This document shows positions 38,015 to 47,110 of a DNA stretch of 64,000 bases, one piece after another. Both the position numbers and the translations under genes were made by a program. The DNA is taken from contig JAAZAN010000111.1 of NCBI GenBank assembly GCA_012514315.1, forward strand, positions 1-64,000. The letters are read 5' to 3'. Source of the DNA: Chloroflexota bacterium. Lineage in GTDB: Bacteria; Chloroflexota; Anaerolineae; B4-G1. The notes under the pieces were generated by a model that saw only the letters and a program-made list of their open reading frames with translations, did not search any database and was not told the origin of the DNA. Position 1 is the first letter of the stretch; each line of letters opens with the position of its first letter.

Positions 38015-40542
38015 AACAGACTGTCTCTATCCGTGCGATGGCCTATCTGGCATTTCTGATCGCGATGCTCGGCATAGCGCTCTGGTCGGCCAGCTCCTTC
38101 GAGCGTGGCGTGCTCGTTCTCCCAGCGGGGGGTCCTGGGGAAGAGCTGACATTCTATCCTGTGACTGGCGCGTACGACCGGAGTCTTCGGGTCAGCATCC
38201 ATCCCTCAGTCAGGCAGGCGCCAGTGGTCTTCACCACAGGAGGCAGTGTTCCGACCCTTACGGTGGGTACACTCTATGAACGTCCCATACTCATCGATAG
38301 CAGGGCGCCGGGTGTGACAGTGGTGCGTGCGCGGGAGTTCATCAACGGTGTTGCTGGTCCAGTGACGAATGCGTCATACGTTATCGGGGTCGAGAGCGCT
38401 CTGCCAGTCATCTCTGTCATTGCAGACCCAGTCGATCTCTGGGACGCCGACAAGGGCATCTTGACCAATACGTGGCAGCGTGGGCCGGAGTGGGAGCCTA
38501 CGGTTCACATTACCTACATTGATGAAGGCGACGGATTCAACGTCCCCGGCGGGTTGCGCATTGACGGACTAGAGCGTTTCGATGCGCCCAAGCAGTCATT
38601 CCGACTCTACTTCCGTGCGGAGCACGGGCACTCTCGACTGGAATATCCGCTCTTCTTCGGACATCCGCATCAAGAAGCACAATCGTACAAGCGGGTCCTC
38701 TTACAGGCGGGTGGACATACAGGGCGATGGACACTGATAGGTCACCAGTTGATCTCCGATGTGGCGACCGATCTGGGGTGTCACACAACGCAAGGGCGCC
38801 CTGTTCTGCTGTTTCTGAATGGTGAGCGGCAAGGCATCTATCGTCTGAGCGAGCGTGTCGATCGGTTCTTTCTGACAGATAACCTGGGCATCGAGTCCGC
38901 CGACGTGATTCGACATGACGATGTGAAGGAGGGGGATGATCGGCACTGGGAAGCGCTACTGGAATGGGTCTCAACGCACCCTCTTGATGATGCGGATAAC
39001 TGGACATATGTTCAGTCACTGCTAGATGTGGAGGATTTCACGACCTTCGCGGTCCTGCAGATGTACTTTGGCTTCCCGGTGAACGATTTCACCGTCGCAC
39101 GACCTCGCATAGTAGGAGGACGTTGGTTCTGGATATATGGAGACAACGACCTGGACCCGACGCTGAACGTCGACCTGGAGTCACCCCTGTTGAGCCCGTG
39201 TGGCCGATCCGATGATCTTGCCCTTCTTCTCTGCAATATGTTGGACAACTCGGACTATCGGGCCTACTTCGCGGCGCGTGCTGCAGATCTGCTCAACGTG
39301 CAGCTAGAGTCCAGTACGATGGAGGAGCGTGTCGCCCGTCTGGCGGCCGATCTGCGGCCTGAGATCGAGCACGAGGTAGGTCGCTGGCCGGTGTATACTG
39401 ACTGGGAGCTCAATGTGGCGGTCCTGCGTGATTATGTCGAAGGGCGCCCCGACCGGCTTCGGCAGCAGATCGCAGATTCACTCGGGCTGCATGGTACGGT
39501 GCAGCTGACTGCAACGTTCCCGGCTGAGGGCGGAATGATCTACATCAACGGCGCCAAGGCGGCGGCCTCACCCTGGCACGGGGAGTACTTCGCAGGCAGC
39601 GAACTCCAGCTTATCGCAGTACCGACACGGGGTTATGTGTTCGATGGATGGCGGCATGGCGACACTGTCGAGCCAACGACATTGATGACAGTCACACTGG
39701 ATAGTCCCCGCTCTCTGACTGCGCAGTTCGCCCCTGCGGTTGGTGATGACCTTGTCGCGCGTCCTAATGATGTGATTATCAATGAGTACTGGATCAACGA
39801 TGATGGTACTCGATACGCCACGCTGAACCAGCGTCCGATTGAGGGTGATTGGGTGGAGCTGTTGGTCAACCGAGACAGGGTTGATCTGCGAGGCTGGCGG
39901 ATTACCGACAATGATACGAAGGTTGGCACGGATGAAGGCTCGATCATTCTGTCGTCGCTGGATGTTCTGAAGGCTGTGCCAGGAGGAACGATCATTCTCA
40001 TCATCACTACCGAGAGCGATTCGAACAGTACCTACTTCCCGCAAGATGATCTGGACATTACCGATAGGCGACTGATATTCTACGTTGGCAATGGGAACCT
40101 TGATGTGACAACCGATCCGGGGTTCAACATCGGAACGGGCGACGATAGTCTGGCCCTTCTCGCGCCGGGTCTCGGCGAGGGGTTCGCTGATGATATTGGC
40201 ATCGACTTCGTTGCCGAGGGGACGCGTGTTACCCCATATTCGTTCGGGATTCTGGCGGATGGTGTGGTATTTGAGAATCCATTCCAGCACTTGGGATCTG
40301 ACGACGGTGCGATCTTCATCGGAAACGTCAACAATGACGATGGCGCCGAAAATTGGATCGTCGATCCGCCGGCGACGCAGACGGGCGACGCGACGGGTCT
40401 AGGCGCCGCCAATATCCTGACACCAGGCGCGCTGAATCACATGCAGGGCGGATCATTGCTTCATTCCGAATTTCTGTGGCTCTCCGTGGGAGCGGCAATC
40501 GTGGGGACCGCCTTTCTACATCTTCGTCTGCGGCGAAGTTGA
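38011..40542 (+). CDS. CotH kinase family protein with chitobiase-C-like, InlB-B-like and lamin-tail-like modules
   Basis: CotH core LPVISVIADPVDLWD...PKQSFRLYFRAEHG...LFLNGERQGIYRLSERVDRFFL...FWIYGDNDLDPTLN; QLIAVPTRGYVFDGWRHGDT; DVIINEYWIND...DWVELLVNRDRVDLRGWRITDN; C-terminal TM. ATGA overlap supports start 38011. Confidence 0.85.
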   Translation: MKQTVSIRAMAYLAFLIAMLGIALWSASSFERGVLVLPAGGPGEELTFYPVTGAYDRSLRVSIHPSVRQAPVVFTTGGSVPTLTVGTLYERPILIDSRAPGVTVVRAREFINGVAGPVTNASYVIGVESALPVISVIADPVDLWDADKGILTNTWQRGPEWEPTVHITYIDEGDGFNVPGGLRIDGLERFDAPKQSFRLYFRAEHGHSRLEYPLFFGHPHQEAQSYKRVLLQAGGHTGRWTLIGHQLISDVATDLGCHTTQGRPVLLFLNGERQGIYRLSERVDRFFLTDNLGIESADVIRHDDVKEGDDRHWEALLEWVSTHPLDDADNWTYVQSLLDVEDFTTFAVLQMYFGFPVNDFTVARPRIVGGRWFWIYGDNDLDPTLNVDLESPLLSPCGRSDDLALLLCNMLDNSDYRAYFAARAADLLNVQLESSTMEERVARLAADLRPEIEHEVGRWPVYTDWELNVAVLRDYVEGRPDRLRQQIADSLGLHGTVQLTATFPAEGGMIYINGAKAAASPWHGEYFAGSELQLIAVPTRGYVFDGWRHGDTVEPTTLMTVTLDSPRSLTAQFAPAVGDDLVARPNDVIINEYWINDDGTRYATLNQRPIEGDWVELLVNRDRVDLRGWRITDNDTKVGTDEGSIILSSLDVLKAVPGGTIILIITTESDSNSTYFPQDDLDITDRRLIFYVGNGNLDVTTDPGFNIGTGDDSLALLAPGLGEGFADDIGIDFVAEGTRVTPYSFGILADGVVFENPFQHLGSDDGAIFIGNVNNDDGAENWIVDPPATQTGDATGLGAANILTPGALNHMQGGSLLHSEFLWLSVGAAIVGTAFLHLRLRRS

Positions 40543-40604
40543 TGGGTGGGAGAGCGTACGTCGGTGAGGTGTGCATCCGGCCAACCGTGTCACAGGGCTT
40601 TGTT

Positions 40605-42998
40605 CTAGTCTCGGATATTGATGGGCCCCAGCACTACCTCGGTTCTCCCATCCTCTGCCTGTAGACGTGTTGCGGCATGCTCTAAGGGGCTATCGAGCCA
40701 GTACGCCCCAGTGACTAGGTGGTAGGCGCCAGGTACAGCTTCATCGGGGACCGTCATCGTATGGCGCTGCACGAACACGTCCCCTGCCTGCCACTGATCG
40801 ATGGACAGCCCAAGTCCATCGCCAACCGCGACAGGGCTGAAGTCCGCGGTGGTCAGATGCAGCATGAGCGACAAAGGCCGTTGTGGTGTAGCCAGAACGC
40901 GCCAGTAAGTCAGGACCTCGATCGGATCACCCGTTCGGGCTGTCTCGGGAGTCTCGAAACCGATGAACTCCAGCGTCTCCTCCAGGCTGGTGGTGGAGAC
41001 TGAAGGGATGATAGCTGTTGTTCCCCCCCACTCCCAGATAGCGAAGGGAGGGGATTCGGAGGCCGTGGGCTGCACGTAACTCAGATGCAGGCTCGAAATC
41101 GGCAGTTGTCTCACCCAGTCGGGCCACCAATCCAGCCGCTCGCTGTTCACTGGCCATCGCAGCCGGTCATCCCCAGGCACTGCACGAACATACCATCCCG
41201 CTTCCGCGCCCCCTGCGGGGAAAAGCCAGCTTTGTTCGCAGTCGAAGCAGGTAAGCCGCAGTGATCGCGAGCCGAATCCCTCTGCCACAATGTCTGGCGA
41301 CAGTGGAGTGACAGGTTGGCTGCATTGAGCCACCCACTCACCGTGGGTTTCCGCCACATCGTAGAGGAGCATCACGCGCCCAATCCTGGCCTGTGGTGCG
41401 CGATGCCGAAACCAGTCATATGTGGAGGGCAGGGCGAGTGGCACCCCATCGAGTGTTGTGGCGCTGATGGCATACATTCCGGGCGCCGGATTGAAGCGGC
41501 TTGGTAACACAGGGGGAGCATCGCGCATAGGTGCGATAGGCTCGTAGTTCACATCGTAAGCGGCCGGGTCGAGGAACGTGAACATCGAGAGCTTCACGGA
41601 GTCGACGTTGTTCTCTCGTTGATACCTGGCCAGCGCTTTGAGAGTTTGCCCCCAGTCCGTATTGGAGTCGGCCAGGAATCGGTATCCTTGGTCAGCGCCA
41701 CCCGCGATGACGTTGAAGTAGGCCAGATAGTCGGGCGCGATGAGCAGCGTGCCCACAATGTAGTAGATTGCGAATGTGCAGCATACAGCGTACCATGTGT
41801 ACAGGGTACGGCGTGGGTTTCCAAGGTCACGGAGAGCAGCCAATCGGGAGATGAAGACGAACAGAAAGGGAAGGATTGGTAGTAGATGGCGGTAGCCAAT
41901 GGTGATCGTGCTCGATAGGCTGAGCGCCCCGTAGATCAGTGGGAACAGGATAAGTGGCAACTCCCGACACGCCGAGCGTCGCCGTAATGCGAATGCGACA
42001 ACTGACGCTGAGCCGAGGACTAGAGTCGGGAGGGGTGTCTTGAGGATGAAGGCAATCGGGAAGTACTGCCATCGGCCGTGCATCCCATTCTGGCCCAAGA
42101 GGAAGTACTCCCGACCGTAGTCCATGTTTTCCAACAGACGCAGCCACCGCTCGATGTGACTTGCTGCCGGGAGGGGCAATGAGCCTCCGGCCACTTCAGG
42201 CAACGCCCTGAATTCGAACAGATACATCGCCCAGAGAACGAATGATGCCACAGTGACTATGCCCGCGTACGACCACATAGCTGAGAGAAGGGTTCGCGCC
42301 CGGCCCTGACGTACGCTGAACAGCGTTGTGACCACGAGGAGAAGAGCGAATGCCGGCAGCAGCAGCGCTGCAGTCAGCTTGGTCCCCAGCGCCAGGCCCA
42401 TCAGAATCGCCGTTGTCCACCAGCGGCCCGGACTGCGTTTTTCGAGGTAGCGAGCGAACGCCCAGCTTGCTGCGAAGATAAATGCTGTGGCGCCCATATC
42501 GGTGGTGGCGAGGCTGCCGTGTGCCAGTATGTTGGGGTCGAACGCGAAGAGGACGAGTGCGAGAATCCCTGATGCCCCGCCGAATGACTGACTAGCCCAA
42601 CGGTAGACGATCGACGCGAGCATCAACGTCATCAGTATTGCGGCGATGCGGCATGCGACGATCACCCGGTCGATAGGGCGATAGGCCAAGACTGTCTCCT
42701 GAGCTACGCGGACTAAGTCGCCATGAACCCAGCCGGGTGACTGCTCTGGGGGAACAAGATCCGGTACGAGAAGAAGAGGCCATGAATGCAGCGCCTTGGC
42801 CAGTGGAACGTGCTCGTCCAGCAAGCGCATTCTGCCGGTGCGGAGGTATTCGTGGCCACTGGTGATGTGAAAGCCCTCGTCGATCGTCGCGGAAAGCTGG
42901 GTCGCGGCGCCAAGCAGTTGGGCGAACAGTACCATGATCAATCCTAATGCAGCCATTTGCTGCCAGGACCGGGTATGCCTTGAGAACCACTGCCTCAT
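40605..42998 (-). CDS. GT39-like (PMT-clan) glycosyltransferase, paralog C
   Basis: TIDEGFHITSGHEYLRTGRMRLLDEHVPL, FDPNILAHGSLATTDMG, TIGYRHLLPILPFLFV, DSNTDWGQ; ATGA overlap with 42995-45367. Confidence 0.86.
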   Translation of the reverse strand: MRQWFSRHTRSWQQMAALGLIMVLFAQLLGAATQLSATIDEGFHITSGHEYLRTGRMRLLDEHVPLAKALHSWPLLLVPDLVPPEQSPGWVHGDLVRVAQETVLAYRPIDRVIVACRIAAILMTLMLASIVYRWASQSFGGASGILALVLFAFDPNILAHGSLATTDMGATAFIFAASWAFARYLEKRSPGRWWTTAILMGLALGTKLTAALLLPAFALLLVVTTLFSVRQGRARTLLSAMWSYAGIVTVASFVLWAMYLFEFRALPEVAGGSLPLPAASHIERWLRLLENMDYGREYFLLGQNGMHGRWQYFPIAFILKTPLPTLVLGSASVVAFALRRRSACRELPLILFPLIYGALSLSSTITIGYRHLLPILPFLFVFISRLAALRDLGNPRRTLYTWYAVCCTFAIYYIVGTLLIAPDYLAYFNVIAGGADQGYRFLADSNTDWGQTLKALARYQRENNVDSVKLSMFTFLDPAAYDVNYEPIAPMRDAPPVLPSRFNPAPGMYAISATTLDGVPLALPSTYDWFRHRAPQARIGRVMLLYDVAETHGEWVAQCSQPVTPLSPDIVAEGFGSRSLRLTCFDCEQSWLFPAGGAEAGWYVRAVPGDDRLRWPVNSERLDWWPDWVRQLPISSLHLSYVQPTASESPPFAIWEWGGTTAIIPSVSTTSLEETLEFIGFETPETARTGDPIEVLTYWRVLATPQRPLSLMLHLTTADFSPVAVGDGLGLSIDQWQAGDVFVQRHTMTVPDEAVPGAYHLVTGAYWLDSPLEHAATRLQAEDGRTEVVLGPINIRD

Positions 42999-45367
42999 GA
43001 GGACGAGACCTCGACTCTTCCGATCAGCATCCGGTCGCCAACGACCTCGTCAAGTGCCATAATGATGGGGAGGCGCTGCACGTCCGGTAGCGTGTAGGCG
43101 CCGATCTGTAGCCAGTAGACGCCCGGTAAGGCCTCAGGGGGAATCGAGAGCTCGTGGCGCTGCGCGATGATATCACCGGACTGCAGTTGGTCGATGGAGA
43201 CTCCCAGGCCATCACCTACCGCGATAGGGACTCCATCGTGACCCACTAGATGCGCCATCAGTGAGAAGGGCTGGACCGGAGGGCGCACGACGCGCCAGTA
43301 GGTTACCAGGACCATCGAGCTATCACTCGACACGGAATCCTCCGCCCCATGGGCGCCGAGAAACTCGAGGGCGTCGCCGACGGATACTGGCCCCTCGAGG
43401 GTGACACCTTCCTGCTCGGCACGCTGTGGGACCCAGTCGGCCGGCACGGCGGTGACCGAAGCCGGCGATAGCCCTACCAAGGGATTCTGCTCGAACCATT
43501 CATGGACCGCAAAGGGCGGAACGCTACTGGGCCGAGTCTGCTCGTAAGCTGTCCGTGCGTGCTGTAAGCGATCGGCCGTCCAGGCATTGTCCTGGAGAGG
43601 AACCACGTACCAGCCGTTTCCTTCCGGGTAGAGCCAGCTCTGAGTGCAGTCGAAATAGGCCACGCGGAGTTCGTCCTGCCCCAATCCTTCCGCCAGCAAC
43701 GCAGGAGTTAGCGGGGCCACAGGCACGGTACATTCTGCTGCCCACTGCGCCGGTGGACGCGGCTGAATCTTGTAGACGAACATCGCGTGTCCGATTCGCT
43801 CCATGGGTTCGATCTTGCGGAAGTAGTCGAACATCTCCGAGTCGGCCACCACCACGCCCTGCAACTGCGTCGTGCTGATCGCGTATATCCCCGGTGGGGG
43901 ATTGAAGCGTTGTGCCAAGACCGCCGGTGCATCCGGCCAGGGGGGCAGAGGCGTGTAGTTCAGCCCATACGCGTGGGGATCGTTGATGGTGTACTGGCTC
44001 AAGCCAAACTCGGCGATATTCTGCTCGTCCAGGTACCGCCGCAATGCTTTCCATGTCTGTCCCCAATCAAGATTGGAGTCCACCAGATAGCGATATCCTC
44101 CAGCCGGGCCTCCTGCAAGCAAGTTGAAGTAGGCCAGATGCCAGGGGGACAGCGTCAAGGTAACCACGGCATAACCGCTCAACAGTGCGTAGGGTATGAT
44201 GCGGGAGGGGCCTGATGGGAGACTGGCAGACCAAGATGCAAGGCGCGATACCCACACGAAGAGGAAAGGGAGGATCGGTAGCAGGTGTCGATAGCCAATG
44301 TTGATCCCGCTGGTCAGGCTGACGCCGAAGTAGGACAGCGGCAGGATGAGGAGCGCTATCTCCGTACGCCATCCTGGCTGTGGTAGCCATCGGAGCAAGG
44401 CGCCCGACAGCGTGAGCAGCAGTGCGAGCAATGTCAGCGTTGGTGTCTTGAGCAGAAACGCGATGGGAAAGTAGTACCACACGCCGTGGATGTAATTCTG
44501 CCCCATAAGGAAGGCTGAATGTCCCCATCCCATGTGTTCGCGGAGTCTGATCAGAGGCAGCAGGTGGCTCGGCGCTGGCACGGTGAACGGAACGCCGGGT
44601 ACAGCGCCAGTCTCGAAGCGGTAGAGTGCCCACAGCACGAGAAAGGCCGTCATCCCACCGATCAACGCCTGAATCAGGTAACCTTTCAGAGGCTTTCCAG
44701 GTGGCCGTGCCAGGATTATGAGCGCCCCGAAAACAGGCAGGAGGATGAGCGAACTCGACTTGGTCGTCAGTGCGAGCCCCAGTACAGCGCCCGCCGTCAG
44801 GCAGCGCCGCCACGACGGTCCGTGGGGCTGGCTGACCCAGCGCCAGAAAGTGAACATTCCTGCGAAGAGTGCACAGGCAGCCCCCAGGTCGGTCGCTGCC
44901 ACACCTGAGTGAGCCAGGATGTTAGGGTCGAAGGCGCACAGTATCAGGGCTACCAGCCCGGCCTGTGGGCCAAAGGCGTCTGTGGACCAACGGTACACCA
45001 GGGCAGCCAGCAGGATGCCCATGAGCATCGTCGGCGCCCGGGCTGCGAAGACCAGGGGCTCGATAGGTCGATAAGCAACTACGACGTGCTGAGCTACGCG
45101 GATCAGGTTGGCCTCTTGCCATCCTGGCACAGTGCGCGGATCAGCCAGACGGGGACGGGCTAGCAACAGCGGCAGGGCCTGCATCATCTTGACGAGCGGG
45201 GGGTGTTCCTCGACCAAGCGGTAATCGCCAGTGGTCAGGCAGGCATAGCCGCTCGTTATGTGGAGCGGTTCGTCCAATGTGATGGATGTCTGGCGTGCAG
45301 CCAGAGCGACCTGCGCAAACAGAGCCAGCAAGAACCCGTATGTTATCAGTCGCCGATAGCTACTCAC
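42995..45367 (-). CDS. GT39-like (PMT-clan) glycosyltransferase, paralog D
   Basis: TLDEPLHITSGYACLTTGDYRLVEEHPPLVKMMQALPLLL, FDPNILAHSGVAATDLG, NIGYRHLLPILPFLFV, DSNLDWGQ; GTG start. Confidence 0.86.
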   Translation of the reverse strand: MSSYRRLITYGFLLALFAQVALAARQTSITLDEPLHITSGYACLTTGDYRLVEEHPPLVKMMQALPLLLARPRLADPRTVPGWQEANLIRVAQHVVVAYRPIEPLVFAARAPTMLMGILLAALVYRWSTDAFGPQAGLVALILCAFDPNILAHSGVAATDLGAACALFAGMFTFWRWVSQPHGPSWRRCLTAGAVLGLALTTKSSSLILLPVFGALIILARPPGKPLKGYLIQALIGGMTAFLVLWALYRFETGAVPGVPFTVPAPSHLLPLIRLREHMGWGHSAFLMGQNYIHGVWYYFPIAFLLKTPTLTLLALLLTLSGALLRWLPQPGWRTEIALLILPLSYFGVSLTSGINIGYRHLLPILPFLFVWVSRLASWSASLPSGPSRIIPYALLSGYAVVTLTLSPWHLAYFNLLAGGPAGGYRYLVDSNLDWGQTWKALRRYLDEQNIAEFGLSQYTINDPHAYGLNYTPLPPWPDAPAVLAQRFNPPPGIYAISTTQLQGVVVADSEMFDYFRKIEPMERIGHAMFVYKIQPRPPAQWAAECTVPVAPLTPALLAEGLGQDELRVAYFDCTQSWLYPEGNGWYVVPLQDNAWTADRLQHARTAYEQTRPSSVPPFAVHEWFEQNPLVGLSPASVTAVPADWVPQRAEQEGVTLEGPVSVGDALEFLGAHGAEDSVSSDSSMVLVTYWRVVRPPVQPFSLMAHLVGHDGVPIAVGDGLGVSIDQLQSGDIIAQRHELSIPPEALPGVYWLQIGAYTLPDVQRLPIIMALDEVVGDRMLIGRVEVSSS

Positions 45368-45400
45368 GGAGGGAGAACGCCCATCGCATCGTGTACCGGC

Positions 45401-45428
45401 AGTATAGCGAGCCGGTCACAGGTGTCAA
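45401..45428 (-). promoter_or_regulatory. Strong sigma70-like promoter for 45367(-)
   Basis: Minus strand TTGACA-N16-TATACT. Confidence 0.7.
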
Positions 45429-45448
45429 GCTCTAGTCGGATAGTCGCC

Positions 45449-45477
45449 TTGCAAAAAGGCTCTGTGCTCACTATAAT
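45449..45477 (+). promoter_or_regulatory. Sigma70-like promoter for 45602(+)
   Basis: TTGCAA-N17-TATAAT, divergent from the 45401-45428 promoter. Confidence 0.65.
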
Positions 45478-45601
45478 GCCTCTTTCATGGCCGGTCACTC
45501 GGACGAGCAGCGCTCATCTCGGAGCGTACGATCTGAGCTGTGTGCTTGTGGATGGTGATGGACGATCTGAAGACCGAATGTCGTGCTAATATTCTGGAGA
45601 G

Positions 45602-47110
45602 GTGACTGAAATGAGGTTCATCCAACGATCCATCTGGCGCATGATGGGTGTGATATTACTTAGTATTGTGTTGTTGGGAGATGCAGGACTCACATTGAAG
45701 GCGAGTGAGCTATCGGGGGAGGCCGCGCCCCTCCCAGCAGGGCCTGCTCAAGGCAGCAACTTGCTGGCGAATGGGGGACTGGAACCGCCGTTCTACTGGC
45801 AGTCTCCCAATCACTATATCGCCCACGGCTGGAACCGCTGGTGGATCCACGGTACTGTCCTGCCGGAATTCGATAGCAGCCGAACTGGACGGCCGTTCAT
45901 GGAAGGCGAGTCCTCCCAGGTGTATTTCAAATGGGGCGTCAATTACACTGCCGGCGTCTATCAAGTGGTTGAGAATGTGATGCCGTGCATGCCCTACAGG
46001 CTGAGCGCGTGGGCGCGCAATGAATCGTTGTCCGGTGTCATCCCGCGCGCCCGGGTAGGTATCGATCCCCATGGGACGCGCTTGACGAGCGGGCCCAGCG
46101 AGGGGGCGGTTCTCACTCTCCCGGCCGCGACGGTCTGGTCACGAGAGCAGACGCAGATGTTCGTCTGGGAGGAACTGACGGTTCAGACCGAGCCGATGGC
46201 CAACACATTGACGGCGATACTCTATGCCTCGCCGTGGAATCCCGATGATGGGCGTGTTTTCTACTTCGACACCTTCTGGGACGCTGCCAGTCTGACGGCG
46301 CTATCGTTTCCTAACGGTCGCCTCCCGGATCCCACTTCTTGGACGCCGTCTGGGTTCATCTACAATGTGTCCGCCACACCCATATTGGACAGCATGCTCA
46401 TCACGTGGAACACGGCGCAGCCAGCATCCACCCAGGTGTGGTACACCGTCGGCAGCGCCAATGCCGCGATCAGTGGCGAAACGCAAGTATATGCTTCCGC
46501 GACCGCGTTGGATGCGACGCCGGTGACGTATCATCGTGCCATAGTCAGTGGACTGCAGACCGGCGACACGCTGCAATTCGTCGCTGCCTCCCGTCGCCCA
46601 GGCAGCGGTACTTGTGTCACCGAGGTGTCTGCCCCTCAGTTGGCGAATGCCTCACTTGCCACTGACCGTGTCCCACCACCGAGTTCCTGGGCGCCCTCTG
46701 GCGCGATTCAGAACCTGGCGACGAACCTGATCTCGGATACGCTGTTTGTGAGTTGGGAGACGCCGGGTTTCCCCTCAACCACACAGGTCTGGTATGATAT
46801 CATCACGGATACCGCGCCGTTCTCTCCTACCTCTGCGATGACCTACACTGTCTATTTTCCGATCGCTAGAGTCGACGCCGTTGATCGCAGTCGCAGCGAG
46901 TTCTCGACAGACCTGAATCTCGCGTTGGTCACTTATCATCAGGCCACTATCGGAAACTTGCAGGATGGAGATACGGTAATCCTGGTGGCCCTCTCCAGTC
47001 GCGTCGAGGGTTTTCAGGCCGTTACCGAAGTGTCGGAGTCGGTGCATGTGGAGATCGGCCGTTCGATGGAAGCCGACATGCCTTCGGCGCCGCCAGTTCT
47101 TGACGAATAG
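45602..47110 (+). CDS. Secreted hypothetical protein, jelly-roll-like plus two FN3-like domains
   Basis: Signal peptide; LLANGGLEPPFYWQ carbohydrate-binding-like start; FN3-like repeats; paralogous to 23683-24762. Confidence 0.65.
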   Translation: MTEMRFIQRSIWRMMGVILLSIVLLGDAGLTLKASELSGEAAPLPAGPAQGSNLLANGGLEPPFYWQSPNHYIAHGWNRWWIHGTVLPEFDSSRTGRPFMEGESSQVYFKWGVNYTAGVYQVVENVMPCMPYRLSAWARNESLSGVIPRARVGIDPHGTRLTSGPSEGAVLTLPAATVWSREQTQMFVWEELTVQTEPMANTLTAILYASPWNPDDGRVFYFDTFWDAASLTALSFPNGRLPDPTSWTPSGFIYNVSATPILDSMLITWNTAQPASTQVWYTVGSANAAISGETQVYASATALDATPVTYHRAIVSGLQTGDTLQFVAASRRPGSGTCVTEVSAPQLANASLATDRVPPPSSWAPSGAIQNLATNLISDTLFVSWETPGFPSTTQVWYDIITDTAPFSPTSAMTYTVYFPIARVDAVDRSRSEFSTDLNLALVTYHQATIGNLQDGDTVILVALSSRVEGFQAVTEVSESVHVEIGRSMEADMPSAPPVLDE

